NCBI GenBank assembly: GCA_047517485.1
Contig: JAKZSU010000257.1
Span: 1-25,853, forward strand
Reading direction: 5' to 3'
Source: JAKZSU01 sp047517485
Lineage (GTDB): Bacteria > Pseudomonadota > Alphaproteobacteria > UBA7887
DNA: 25,853 nucleotides
The position numbers and the translations under genes are program-made. Every line of letters begins with the position of its first letter. Positions within the stretch are counted from its first letter, which is position 1. Of this stretch, positions 1 to 6,487 are shown one piece after another. The notes under the pieces were generated by a model. That model saw only the letters and a program-made list of their open reading frames with translations, did no database searches and had not been told where the DNA came from.

Positions 1-312
1 GCCATGCTCGCAGACCAGCTTCTCGTGGAAGTGCTTGGCCGTGAAGTCCGGGTAGCGCGTCTCGAACAGCTCCAGCACCCGCATCACCTCGTCCACCGGC
101 GCGCGGCGCGCCGAGACCCGCCCAAGGCGCCGGTCGTACAAACCCTCGGCACCCTCGGCCTCATAGCGCTCCCGCCAGCGCCGGAACGTCCGCTCCGACA
201 TGCCCAGGATATCCGAGGCCTCGGCCTGGCTCAAATCACCCCGATAACAGCGTCCGTAGACATCCTCGAACTTCATCAATCTCAGTCCCTGCAACTGCTC
301 CGTCCGGCGCAT
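1..312 (-). CDS. ISNCY-type transposase, N-terminal part (runs off the window)
   Basis: The minus strand is open from an ATG at 312 to the window edge, exactly 104 codons with no stop. The protein begins MRRTEQLQGLRLMKFEDVYG. It then has a helix-turn-helix segment (SQAEASDILGMSERTFRRWR, about residues 28-47) typical of the DNA-binding N-terminus of transposases. The stretch that follows (YDRRLGRVSARRAPVDEV, then FETRYPDFTAKHFHEKLV) matches my memory of ISNCY-family transposases common in alphaproteobacteria. The catalytic domain would lie to the left of the window. The insertion sequence therefore ends somewhere between 313 and about 410, just upstream of gltA. I cannot fix its terminal inverted repeat because the other end is missing. 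The visible part shows no frameshift, so the element may be intact. Family assignment is from recalled sequence similarity only. Confidence 0.8.
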   Translation of the reverse strand, partial: MRRTEQLQGLRLMKFEDVYGRCYRGDLSQAEASDILGMSERTFRRWRERYEAEGAEGLYDRRLGRVSARRAPVDEVMRVLELFETRYPDFTAKHFHEKLVCEHG

Positions 313-412
313 CCGATTCCTCCAGACTTGGAGGAAATCTAAAACCGGACCGATCATCTGGTACATAAACCGGTCATATCGTGTGTTAGCGACAGGGGTG
401 GGGCCCGGGAAA

Positions 413-441
413 TTGCCAAAAAGCGACCAAAGCACTATGCT
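413..441 (+). promoter_or_regulatory. Candidate sigma70 promoter of gltA
   Basis: A TTGCCA box at 413-418 and a TATGCT box at 436-441 are separated by exactly 17 bases. This would start transcription near 448 and give a leader of about 57 nt before the gltA start. It lies between the insertion-sequence end and gltA, so it may be native or may have been brought close by the insertion. Prediction from the consensus only. Confidence 0.5.
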
Positions 442-504
442 CGCGCGCGAATGAGCGGGACGCGGGCTGTCCACATTTCCAAATTTTTAGGAGGGTAATC
501 CGAC

Positions 505-1824
505 ATGTCGGAGACGGTGAGGAAATCGGGACCCGCGGGGATCGCCACGTTGACCTACAAGGAAACCGGCATTTCGGTGGATTTGCCGGTTATTGCCGGA
601 ACCTTGGGTCCCGACGTCATCGACGTTCGCAAGCTTTATTCGGAAACCGGGATGTTCACCTACGACCCCGGGTACACCTCGACAGGCAGCGCCGAATCGT
701 CGATCACCTTTATCGATGGCGAGGAAGGAATCCTCCTCCACCGCGGCTATCGGATCGAGGATCTGGCGGAACACAGCGACTTCATGGACGTGTCCTACCT
801 GCTGCTCAACGGCGAGCTGCCGAACCAAGCGCAGAAAGACAAGTTCTCTCACAATGTCACCTATCACACGATGCTGCACGAGCAGCTCGCCTATTTCTAT
901 CGTGGCTTTCGCCGCGACGCCCACCCGATGGCGATCATGATCGGTGTCGTCGGCGCCTTGTCGGCGTTCTACCACGACTCGATGGACCTCACCGACGAAC
1001 GTCAACGTGTGATCGTCTCCCATCGCCTGATCGCGAAAATGCCGACGATCGCCGCCATGGCCTACAAATATTCGATCGGCCAGCCGTTCATCACGCCGCG
1101 CAACGACCTTAGCTATGCGGAGAACTTCCTCCACATGCTGTTTGCCGTTCCGGCGGAGGAATACAACGTCAGCCCCATTCTTGCCCGCGCCATAGATCGC
1201 ATCCTCATCCTGCACGCCGATCACGAACAGAATGCGTCAACCTCGACGGTGCGCCTGGCGGGTTCGTCCGGCGCCAATCCTTTCGCCTGTATCGCGGCGG
1301 GGATCGCCTCGCTTTGGGGACCGGCCCACGGCGGCGCGAACGAGGCGGTCATTCGCATGCTCGAGGAGATGGAATCGGTCGATCGTATCCCCGAATTTAT
1401 CGAGCGCGCCAAGGACAAGGAGGATTCGTTCCGGCTCATGGGCTTCGGTCACCGGGTCTACAAGAATTTGGATCCGCGCGCCTCCGTTATGCGCACCTCG
1501 GCGCACGAGGTGCTCGCCGAACTGGGGCTCGAGGACGAGCCGCTGCTGAAACTGGCGATGGAGCTCGAGCGATTGGCGCTCGAGGACGAATATTTCGTCG
1601 ACCGCAAGCTGTTCCCGAATGTCGATTTCTATTCGGGCATCATTTTGCGCGCGATGGGCATCCCGCTCGACCTGTTCACGGTGATATTCGCCGTGGCGCG
1701 GACCGTCGGCTGGGTCGCGCAATGGAATGAAATGATCGTCGATCCGACGCAAAAAATCGGTCGTCCGCGCCAGCTCTACACCGGCGCGGATTTGCGCGAC
1801 TACATTCGGATCGAAGACCGCTAG
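505..1824 (+). CDS. gltA: Citrate synthase (type II, hexameric Gram-negative form)
   Basis: This enzyme condenses oxaloacetate with acetyl-CoA to citrate, the entry step of the TCA cycle, in the cytoplasm. The 439-residue protein is close in length to E. coli GltA. By alignment from memory the catalytic triad is His275 (in GPAHGGANEA), His316 (in FGHRVYKNLDPRA) and Asp374 (in PNVDFYSG). The HADHEQNASTSTVR and RPRQLYTG segments are also typical. The ATG at 505 is preceded by AGGAGGG (489-495) at good spacing, which supports this start. It is the only large plus-strand housekeeping gene in the left half and converges on gloA. Its stop codon TAG (1822-1824) lies inside a 20-bp repeat relic. The long N-terminal domain suggests the NADH-regulated Gram-negative class, but allosteric behaviour cannot be read from the sequence. 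Confidence 0.97.
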   Translation: MSETVRKSGPAGIATLTYKETGISVDLPVIAGTLGPDVIDVRKLYSETGMFTYDPGYTSTGSAESSITFIDGEEGILLHRGYRIEDLAEHSDFMDVSYLLLNGELPNQAQKDKFSHNVTYHTMLHEQLAYFYRGFRRDAHPMAIMIGVVGALSAFYHDSMDLTDERQRVIVSHRLIAKMPTIAAMAYKYSIGQPFITPRNDLSYAENFLHMLFAVPAEEYNVSPILARAIDRILILHADHEQNASTSTVRLAGSSGANPFACIAAGIASLWGPAHGGANEAVIRMLEEMESVDRIPEFIERAKDKEDSFRLMGFGHRVYKNLDPRASVMRTSAHEVLAELGLEDEPLLKLAMELERLALEDEYFVDRKLFPNVDFYSGIILRAMGIPLDLFTVIFAVARTVGWVAQWNEMIVDPTQKIGRPRQLYTGADLRDYIRIEDR

Positions 1825-1840
1825 AGCGGATCAAGTCTAG
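1821..1840. repeat. Relic of a CTAGAGC-type terminal repeat between gltA and gloA
   Basis: The sequence CTAGAGCGGATCAAGTCTAG matches 18 of 20 bases of the tip of the terminal inverted repeat of the element at 24978-25246 (CTAGAGCAGTTCAAGTCTAG). It fills the whole interval between the two convergent genes. It contains the TAG stop of gltA (1822-1824, plus strand) and the TAG stop of gloA (1837-1839, minus strand). No second arm is visible, so this looks like a solo or decayed end. Confidence 0.6.
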
Positions 1841-2241
1841 GCTCTTTCGATGAGTTCGATCTTGTAGCCGTCCGGGTCCTCGACAAAGGCGATCACCGTG
1901 GTGCCGTGTTTCATCGGGCCCGGTTCACGCACGACTTTGCCGCCATTGGCCTTGAGCGTATCGCAAGTCTGGTAGATATCCGGCACGCCGAGAGCGATGT
2001 GCCCGTACCCGGATCCCAAGTCGTACGCGGTATCCTGATCCCAATTATGGGTCAGTTCGATCACCGTACTGCTGGTCTCCGGTCCATAGCCGACAAACGC
2101 GAGGGTGAATTTTCCCTCGGGAAAGTCAGTGCGCCGGAGCAAATCCATGCCGAGCAAATTGGTGTAGAAATCCACCGAGGCGTCGAGGTCCTTGACCCGC
2201 ACCATGGTATGCAACATGCGAAAACTGTTTGAGTCTGCCAT
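1837..2241 (-). CDS. gloA: Lactoylglutathione lyase (glyoxalase I)
   Basis: This enzyme converts the hemithioacetal of methylglyoxal and glutathione into S-lactoylglutathione, the first step of methylglyoxal detoxification in the cytoplasm. The 134-residue protein aligns with E. coli GloA along its length (LHTMVRV, DFYTNLLGM, FVGYGPE, GYGHIAL, FVEDPDGYKIELIE). The four metal ligands of the family are present as His11, Glu62, His81 and Glu129. It has the short E. coli-like, Ni-type architecture, not the longer Zn form. It follows lpxI on the same strand after 43 bp, so it may be the last gene of the lpx transcript. It takes the place where lpxB is often found. The upstream ribosome-binding site is weak. 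Met9 is an alternative start, but the N-terminus up to it is ordinary. Confidence 0.95.
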   Translation of the reverse strand: MADSNSFRMLHTMVRVKDLDASVDFYTNLLGMDLLRRTDFPEGKFTLAFVGYGPETSSTVIELTHNWDQDTAYDLGSGYGHIALGVPDIYQTCDTLKANGGKVVREPGPMKHGTTVIAFVEDPDGYKIELIERA

Positions 2242-2284
2242 TGGCTCGCCAATCCCTGTTTATTGATGATTTGCCTGTTTTCTA

Positions 2285-3106
2285 TCACCAGTCGATGCGG
2301 ACACCATAGAGAAACAAGCCGCCAGCATCGGCCGCCGCCACGGTCTCGGTCCGTTCGAGTACCAGCGCGGCGCCGGCGCCGATTGCTATGCCACGCAGTC
2401 CGCATGCGAGAGAGCCTTTTACGGTTTCCGGCCCGATCGACGGTAAATCGGCGCGTCGCTCCTGACCGGGCTTCACACATTTAACCAGAACCCCGCCAAC
2501 GCCGTCTCGCCGCAACGCGGCGCATCGGTCGATCAGGACGTCGGTTCCCTCGGCCGCCTCGACACCGAGGACGATGCCCTGTTGCACGATCACCGCTTGT
2601 CCGACATCGACCGAGCCAAGCGCGCGGGCGACGTCCAGGCCGCGGGCTATATCGTCGAGCGCATTCGAATCCGGCGCATGAAGTCCCATCGCGCCTTCAA
2701 GCGCCAACAGATCGGGCATCACCTCATCGAGGCCGATGACGTGAAAGCCCTCGGACTCCAACTCTTCAATGATTACCGATAATATGGCGTCGTCGCCTTG
2801 GCCGGCGGCGGCGATGCGCGGCAGCATTTTCAGCCCCCGCATATCAGGTCGCACGGTCGACCAGGATGGTCGCGCCACGGCGCCGGCCAGAACCACATCC
2901 TCGACCTGGTTCGCTTTCAACCAATCAATGGTCCGGCCGACGGCGCCGAGCCGCGTCCAGATATGATCGACGCCGACCACGGTTGCCTGCGCCGTGGTCC
3001 CGTCGAAGGCGACCACGACCACGTCGCGCCCTTGTTCCCGACACGCCTCGACGATTTGCCGTGGCAGCGATCCACCGCCGGCGAACAGCCCGAGCTTACG
3101 CGGCAC
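2285..3106 (-). CDS. lpxI: UDP-2,3-diacylglucosamine pyrophosphatase LpxI
   Basis: LpxI hydrolyses UDP-2,3-diacylglucosamine to lipid X and UMP, the fourth step of lipid A synthesis; alphaproteobacteria use it in place of LpxH. From the GTG at 3106 the protein starts VPRKLGLFAGGGSLPRQIVE, which matches the N-terminus of Caulobacter LpxI as I recall it. Other family segments follow: RPDMRGLKMLPRI, GQGDDAILSVIIEELE, VIGLDEVM, GQAVIVQQGIVLGVEAAEGTD, KPGQERRADLPSIGPETV and a C-terminal GLFLYGV. The frame stays open to an ATG at 3205, but the extra 33 residues are Ser-rich, unlike the family, and lie inside lpxA. I therefore chose the GTG, which overlaps the lpxA end by 11 bp. The protein is 273 residues, normal for LpxI. 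Confidence 0.92.
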   Translation of the reverse strand: MPRKLGLFAGGGSLPRQIVEACREQGRDVVVVAFDGTTAQATVVGVDHIWTRLGAVGRTIDWLKANQVEDVVLAGAVARPSWSTVRPDMRGLKMLPRIAAAGQGDDAILSVIIEELESEGFHVIGLDEVMPDLLALEGAMGLHAPDSNALDDIARGLDVARALGSVDVGQAVIVQQGIVLGVEAAEGTDVLIDRCAALRRDGVGGVLVKCVKPGQERRADLPSIGPETVKGSLACGLRGIAIGAGAALVLERTETVAAADAGGLFLYGVRIDW

Positions 3107-3920
3107 GGTCGATTTTGGGCTGACAGATCGAACGGCTGCTGTCGGAACGGATGAAATTGACGATATCCATGATCGGCTCATTACCGTCGAATTCCTCGGC
3201 GACATCGCTCAGGCGTTCCGCCATCGTGCCTTCCTCGGCGAACAGTAGTCGGTACGCCTTGCGCAAATCGTGGATCACGTCGCGGGAAAAGCCGCGGCGC
3301 TTCAAGCCGACCACATTCAGGCCCGACAAGTGCGCCCGATTACCCATCACCGAGCCGTAGGGAATGACGTCGCTCTCGACACCGCTCATGCCGCCGACCA
3401 TGGCGTGACGGCCAATTCTGGCGAACTGATGCACCGCGCTTAAACCCCCGAGGATCGCGAAGTCGCCAACTTGCACATGCCCCGCCAATGTCGCGTTGTT
3501 GGCCAGGATGACGCCGTTGCCGACCTGGCAATCATGGGCGACATGGGCGCCGACCATGAACAGGCAGTCATCGCCCACCCGCGTCACCATGCCACCGCCC
3601 TCGGTCCCGGGGTTCATCGTGACATGCTCGCGGATCACCGTATTGGACCCGATCACGAGGTCCGAGGCCTCGCCGTGATATTTCAAATCCTGCGGCGGAT
3701 GTCCGATCGAGGCAAACGGGAAAATCCGTGACCCCTGACCGATTTCGGTCCGGCCGGTCACCACGAGATGGGATTCGAGCACCACGCCCGAGCCCAATCT
3801 TACCTCTCGCCCGACGATGCAATACGGGCCGATGACGACCCCTTGGCCCAACTCGGCACCGTCTTCGATCAAAGCGGTGGGGTGGACGCGAGGGGCGGTA
3901 TCGACGATTTCAGCGGTCAT
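3096..3920 (-). CDS. lpxA: Acyl-ACP--UDP-N-acetylglucosamine O-acyltransferase
   Basis: LpxA transfers a 3-hydroxyacyl chain from ACP to UDP-GlcNAc, the first committed step of lipid A synthesis. The protein is a left-handed parallel beta-helix with hexapeptide repeats running through about residue 185, then an alpha-helical C-terminus (GLKRRGFSRDVIHDLRKAYR). The catalytic histidine is His129 in AHVAHDC, equivalent to E. coli His125. I chose the ATG at 3920 (274 residues; MTAEIVDTAPRVHPTA) with a TGGATGG stretch upstream. A GTG at 3935 would add five residues. The gene sits between fabZ (about 90 bp upstream) and lpxI (overlapping), the standard lpxD-fabZ-lpxA-lpxI order. Confidence 0.96.
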   Translation of the reverse strand: MTAEIVDTAPRVHPTALIEDGAELGQGVVIGPYCIVGREVRLGSGVVLESHLVVTGRTEIGQGSRIFPFASIGHPPQDLKYHGEASDLVIGSNTVIREHVTMNPGTEGGGMVTRVGDDCLFMVGAHVAHDCQVGNGVILANNATLAGHVQVGDFAILGGLSAVHQFARIGRHAMVGGMSGVESDVIPYGSVMGNRAHLSGLNVVGLKRRGFSRDVIHDLRKAYRLLFAEEGTMAERLSDVAEEFDGNEPIMDIVNFIRSDSSRSICQPKIDRAA

Positions 3921-4013
3921 TATTCGGCCATCCACATCGCGACATCGTCCTCGGCGCTACCGGTGTGTTGGTGCCCATTGGTTGATCGAGCATCTCTACC
4001 AAGCCCATCCATG

Positions 4014-4478
4014 TCAGGTATCCATGATCATCGCGGCGATCGTGGCCTGAGCCACCAACGCGGCTTCGACTTTAGCCTCGCACTTGAATTTCCAGACATT
4101 GCGGCGGTTCTGGATTATCTCGATATGAATGTACAGACTGTCGCCGGGAACCACCGGTTTGCGGAACCGCGCACCGTCGATACTCATGAAATAAACCAGT
4201 TTTCCCTCCGCTTCCGCACCCATGGTCTCGACCACGAGAATCGCCGCGGTCTGCGCCATGGCCTCAATGATAAGGACCCCAGGCATAACCGGCGCCGATG
4301 GAAAATGTCCGGCAAAGTGCGGTTCGTTGAAGGTCACGTTCTTGAAACCGATCGTGCTCATCCCGGGCACCATCTCCAAGACTCGGTCGACGAGCAGGAA
4401 GGGATAGCGATGGGGAATCATTTCCATAATTCGCTGGATATCGATGGCAGATTCCGACGATGTGGTCTCCGTCGTCAT
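4014..4478 (-). CDS. fabZ: 3-hydroxyacyl-[acyl-carrier-protein] dehydratase FabZ
   Basis: FabZ dehydrates 3-hydroxyacyl-ACP to trans-2-enoyl-ACP in fatty acid elongation. It therefore competes with LpxA and LpxD for 3-hydroxyacyl-ACP, and the three genes are adjacent here. The 154-residue hot-dog-fold protein shows IPHRYPFLLVDRV near residues 21-33 and the active-site stretch GHFPSAPVMPGVLIIEAMAQ, with His58 and Glu72 as the catalytic pair. The ATG follows the TGA of lpxD with no spacing at all, which suggests translational coupling. The first ten residues (MTTETTSSES) are variable and lie before the family core. Confidence 0.97.
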   Translation of the reverse strand: MTTETTSSESAIDIQRIMEMIPHRYPFLLVDRVLEMVPGMSTIGFKNVTFNEPHFAGHFPSAPVMPGVLIIEAMAQTAAILVVETMGAEAEGKLVYFMSIDGARFRKPVVPGDSLYIHIEIIQNRRNVWKFKCEAKVEAALVAQATIAAMIMDT

Positions 4479-5513
4479 TCACTCTTTCTCCACATCGCGG
4501 CGCTTGGCTAGGCGACCGAGTGTCGCGACTTGCCTCCGCCATTCCATAGCCGGACGCGCGGGACTTCCGCCATAGGTCTCACCGTCCGGTATATCTCGCG
4601 TCACCCCGGATTGCGCCGCCACCACCGCGCCGGCGCCAATCCGCAAATGACCGGCGAGCCCCACCTGGCCGGCCAATACAGCGAATTCGCCGATCTGCGT
4701 GCTCCCCGATATCCCCACTTGCGCGACCACGATACACCCGCGATCGAGGCGCACGTTATGCGCAATCTGTACCAAATTGTCGATTTTGCATCCATCGCCA
4801 ATGATCGTGTCCGGACCACTGCCTCGGTCGATGGTGCTGTTGGCACCGATCTCGACGTCGTCGCCAATCATCACCCGGCCGAGCTGTGGAACCTTGACGT
4901 GGCCTTGCGCACCACGCGCGAACCCGAAGCCGTCCTGGCCAATTCGCACGCCCGAATGAATAATCGCCCGCTCGCCGACGATACAATGGGTCAAACACGC
5001 ACCGGCACCGATATCGCCGTCTTCGCCGATCACGACATGCGCGCCGATCACGGCGTTGGCGCGAATCCGGCACCGCGCACCGATTTCCGTACCCGCCATG
5101 ATAACCGCGCCGGCATCGATCTGGCATCCGTCCCCGACCGGCGCGTCGGAGTCGACATGGCTCTCTGCATCGATCCCCGGTGCATCGACCGCGCGCAAGG
5201 GATAATAGGCTTGCGCCGCGAGCGCATAGGCATCGTATGGCCGGTCGGTGATCAGCGCGCCGCAGTCCGCCGGCAGACGATCGCGAAACGGCTTGGCGAC
5301 GATCACCGCGCCCGCAGCGGTCTGCGACAATTGCGCGAGGTACTTGCGGTTTTCGAAAAAGCTGACATCGTCCTTCGTCGCCGTCTCGAGCGGGGCTACG
5401 CCGTGCATCAAAACGTCGGCCCCGACCGGTCCCTCGAGCGAGGCACCGATCTTATGGGCAAGGTCACCCAGCGCGATCGGCGCGGGGACCGGATAAAAGC
5501 GTGTGTCCGGCAT
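4479..5513 (-). CDS. lpxD: UDP-3-O-(3-hydroxyacyl)glucosamine N-acyltransferase
   Basis: LpxD adds the N-linked 3-hydroxyacyl chain to UDP-3-O-acylglucosamine, the third step of lipid A synthesis. The 344-residue protein has a uridine-binding N-terminal domain (about 1-105, with DVSFFENRKYLAQL) and hexapeptide beta-helix repeats (about 110-310). It ends in a C-terminal helix that contains WRRQVATLGRL. His252 in IDNLVQIAHNV corresponds to the catalytic His239 of E. coli. The start lies 23 bases downstream, in the direction of transcription, from the tip of a 302-bp inverted-repeat element (5537-5838) that separates it from skp. No good Shine-Dalgarno sequence is visible. The element may therefore influence both the mRNA level and the translation of lpxD; that is inference. 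Confidence 0.96.
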   Translation of the reverse strand: MPDTRFYPVPAPIALGDLAHKIGASLEGPVGADVLMHGVAPLETATKDDVSFFENRKYLAQLSQTAAGAVIVAKPFRDRLPADCGALITDRPYDAYALAAQAYYPLRAVDAPGIDAESHVDSDAPVGDGCQIDAGAVIMAGTEIGARCRIRANAVIGAHVVIGEDGDIGAGACLTHCIVGERAIIHSGVRIGQDGFGFARGAQGHVKVPQLGRVMIGDDVEIGANSTIDRGSGPDTIIGDGCKIDNLVQIAHNVRLDRGCIVVAQVGISGSTQIGEFAVLAGQVGLAGHLRIGAGAVVAAQSGVTRDIPDGETYGGSPARPAMEWRRQVATLGRLAKRRDVEKE

Positions 5514-5536
5514 AAATCAAACCACACGATCTCTTA

Positions 5537-5838
5537 TACCAAGGGTTGATAATAATGACCCATTTGATGGCCCGAGGTGGCTTTCCGGGTAGGCGCGACG
5601 CGGCCTCCGCGATGGGTGTCCATCGGGCAAGCGGCGCCAGCTGCCCGGAAAGCCACCTCGGGCCACCGCAGGCCGGTCCGGCCAGGGAGCAAGAGTCGTC
5701 GCTGGCTGCGCGGGTCGCCTGTCATGGGGCCGCTTGACTTGGGGCCGTTTGACTTGGGGTCGCACGACGGCGCGTCCCGCTCCTACCCAGCGACGAAAAT
5801 CGCGCGGTCAAATGAGTCATTATTATCAAGCCTTGGTA
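5537..5838. mobile_element. Miniature inverted-repeat (MITE-like) element, TACCAAGG type
   Basis: The 31-bp terminal inverted repeats at 5537-5567 and 5808-5838 agree at 29 of 31 positions. Each starts TACCAAGG and contains TTGATAATAATGAC. The ends read TA-CCAAGG ... CCTTGG-TA, consistent with a TA target as in the IS630/Tc1 group, but no duplication outside the repeat is clear. Inside lies a perfect 21-bp stem (5569-5589 with 5644-5664) around a 54-nt loop holding CGCGATGGGTGTCCATCGGG (5608-5627). A weaker second stem pairs 5696-5705 with 5787-5796. No transposase is encoded, and the ORFs in the element look spurious. It fills the gap between skp and lpxD, and its right tip touches the skp stop codon. 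Confidence 0.8.
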
Positions 5839-6432
5839 TTATTGCGGTTCGGGCGGCGGAGTCGTCGATACCGACGGTGTTTCGGTGTTCAAGGCGGCCA
5901 GCGCTTCTTCGGAAAACTCGAGCCCCTTGGCGACTAGCAGAAGTTGCGATTTGTCGAGCACCAGCCCAAGTTTGAGCTCATCCGCGATCCGGGCAATGAC
6001 CCTGAGCGCGGCCACTTGGACTTGCTGCATGCCGTACGCCAGCGAGCGCTCCAATTGCCGATTTCGGTTCGACACTTCGCGCTGCAAGGCCTCGACTTTG
6101 GCGGCGAAGTCCGCCTCTCGGGCCGCGAACGCCTCCGGTGCCAAAATTGTTCGCTGGCGCTCCAATTCTTCCTGCTGGGTTCGCAATTCAGTTTCTCGCG
6201 CACTGATTTGCCCGCGATACTCGGTCTGCCGTGCCTCGATCTCAACGCGAACTTTCTCCGCCGCGACTGAATTTCGCATGATTTTTTGTAGATCGACGAC
6301 CCCTATGCGTGGAAGTCTGTCTTCATTGCCATCTTGGCCCCAGGCCGGTGCGCCAAGCACCATCGCCCAAGCCAGCAAAATCATCGCGCAGAGCCACGAC
6401 CGCGCTTTATTCAATTTCAAACCCATCTCCAT
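5839..6432 (-). CDS. skp: OmpH/Skp family periplasmic chaperone
   Basis: Skp binds unfolded outer-membrane proteins in the periplasm and delivers them to the BAM complex. The 197-residue protein has a signal peptide (hydrophobic core LCAMILLAWAMVLGA, probable cleavage around residues 29-32 near APAWG-QDG). The core starts with RIGVVDLQKIM, and a long charged coiled coil (about 60-140) forms the tentacles. It ends VLDKSQLLLVAKGLEFSEEAL plus a Pro/Thr-rich tail (ETPSVSTTPPPEPQ). It lies between bamA and lpxD as in many Gram-negatives. The TAA stop (5841-5839) directly adjoins the tip of the 302-bp repeat element. The last few residues may have been remodelled by that insertion. Sequence identity among OmpH proteins is low, so the call rests on layout, length and neighbours. 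Confidence 0.9.
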   Translation of the reverse strand: MEMGLKLNKARSWLCAMILLAWAMVLGAPAWGQDGNEDRLPRIGVVDLQKIMRNSVAAEKVRVEIEARQTEYRGQISARETELRTQQEELERQRTILAPEAFAAREADFAAKVEALQREVSNRNRQLERSLAYGMQQVQVAALRVIARIADELKLGLVLDKSQLLLVAKGLEFSEEALAALNTETPSVSTTPPPEPQ

Positions 6433-6487
6433 TAATACGATTCCCGAGACATTCGCGCCTGACAGTCATCCGACACGGCGCTCGGTC

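Noticed and set aside
3107..3205. N-terminal 33-residue extension of LpxI
   Set aside because: The extra Ser-rich residues lie inside lpxA and do not resemble LpxI, whose family N-terminus begins at the GTG at 3106.
5517..5975. Several overlapping 60-130-residue ORFs in both directions between lpxD and skp
   Set aside because: They translate the stem-loops and terminal repeats of the 302-bp element; translations from both strands are low-complexity and depend on the inverted repeat. They resemble small spurious hypothetical proteins.
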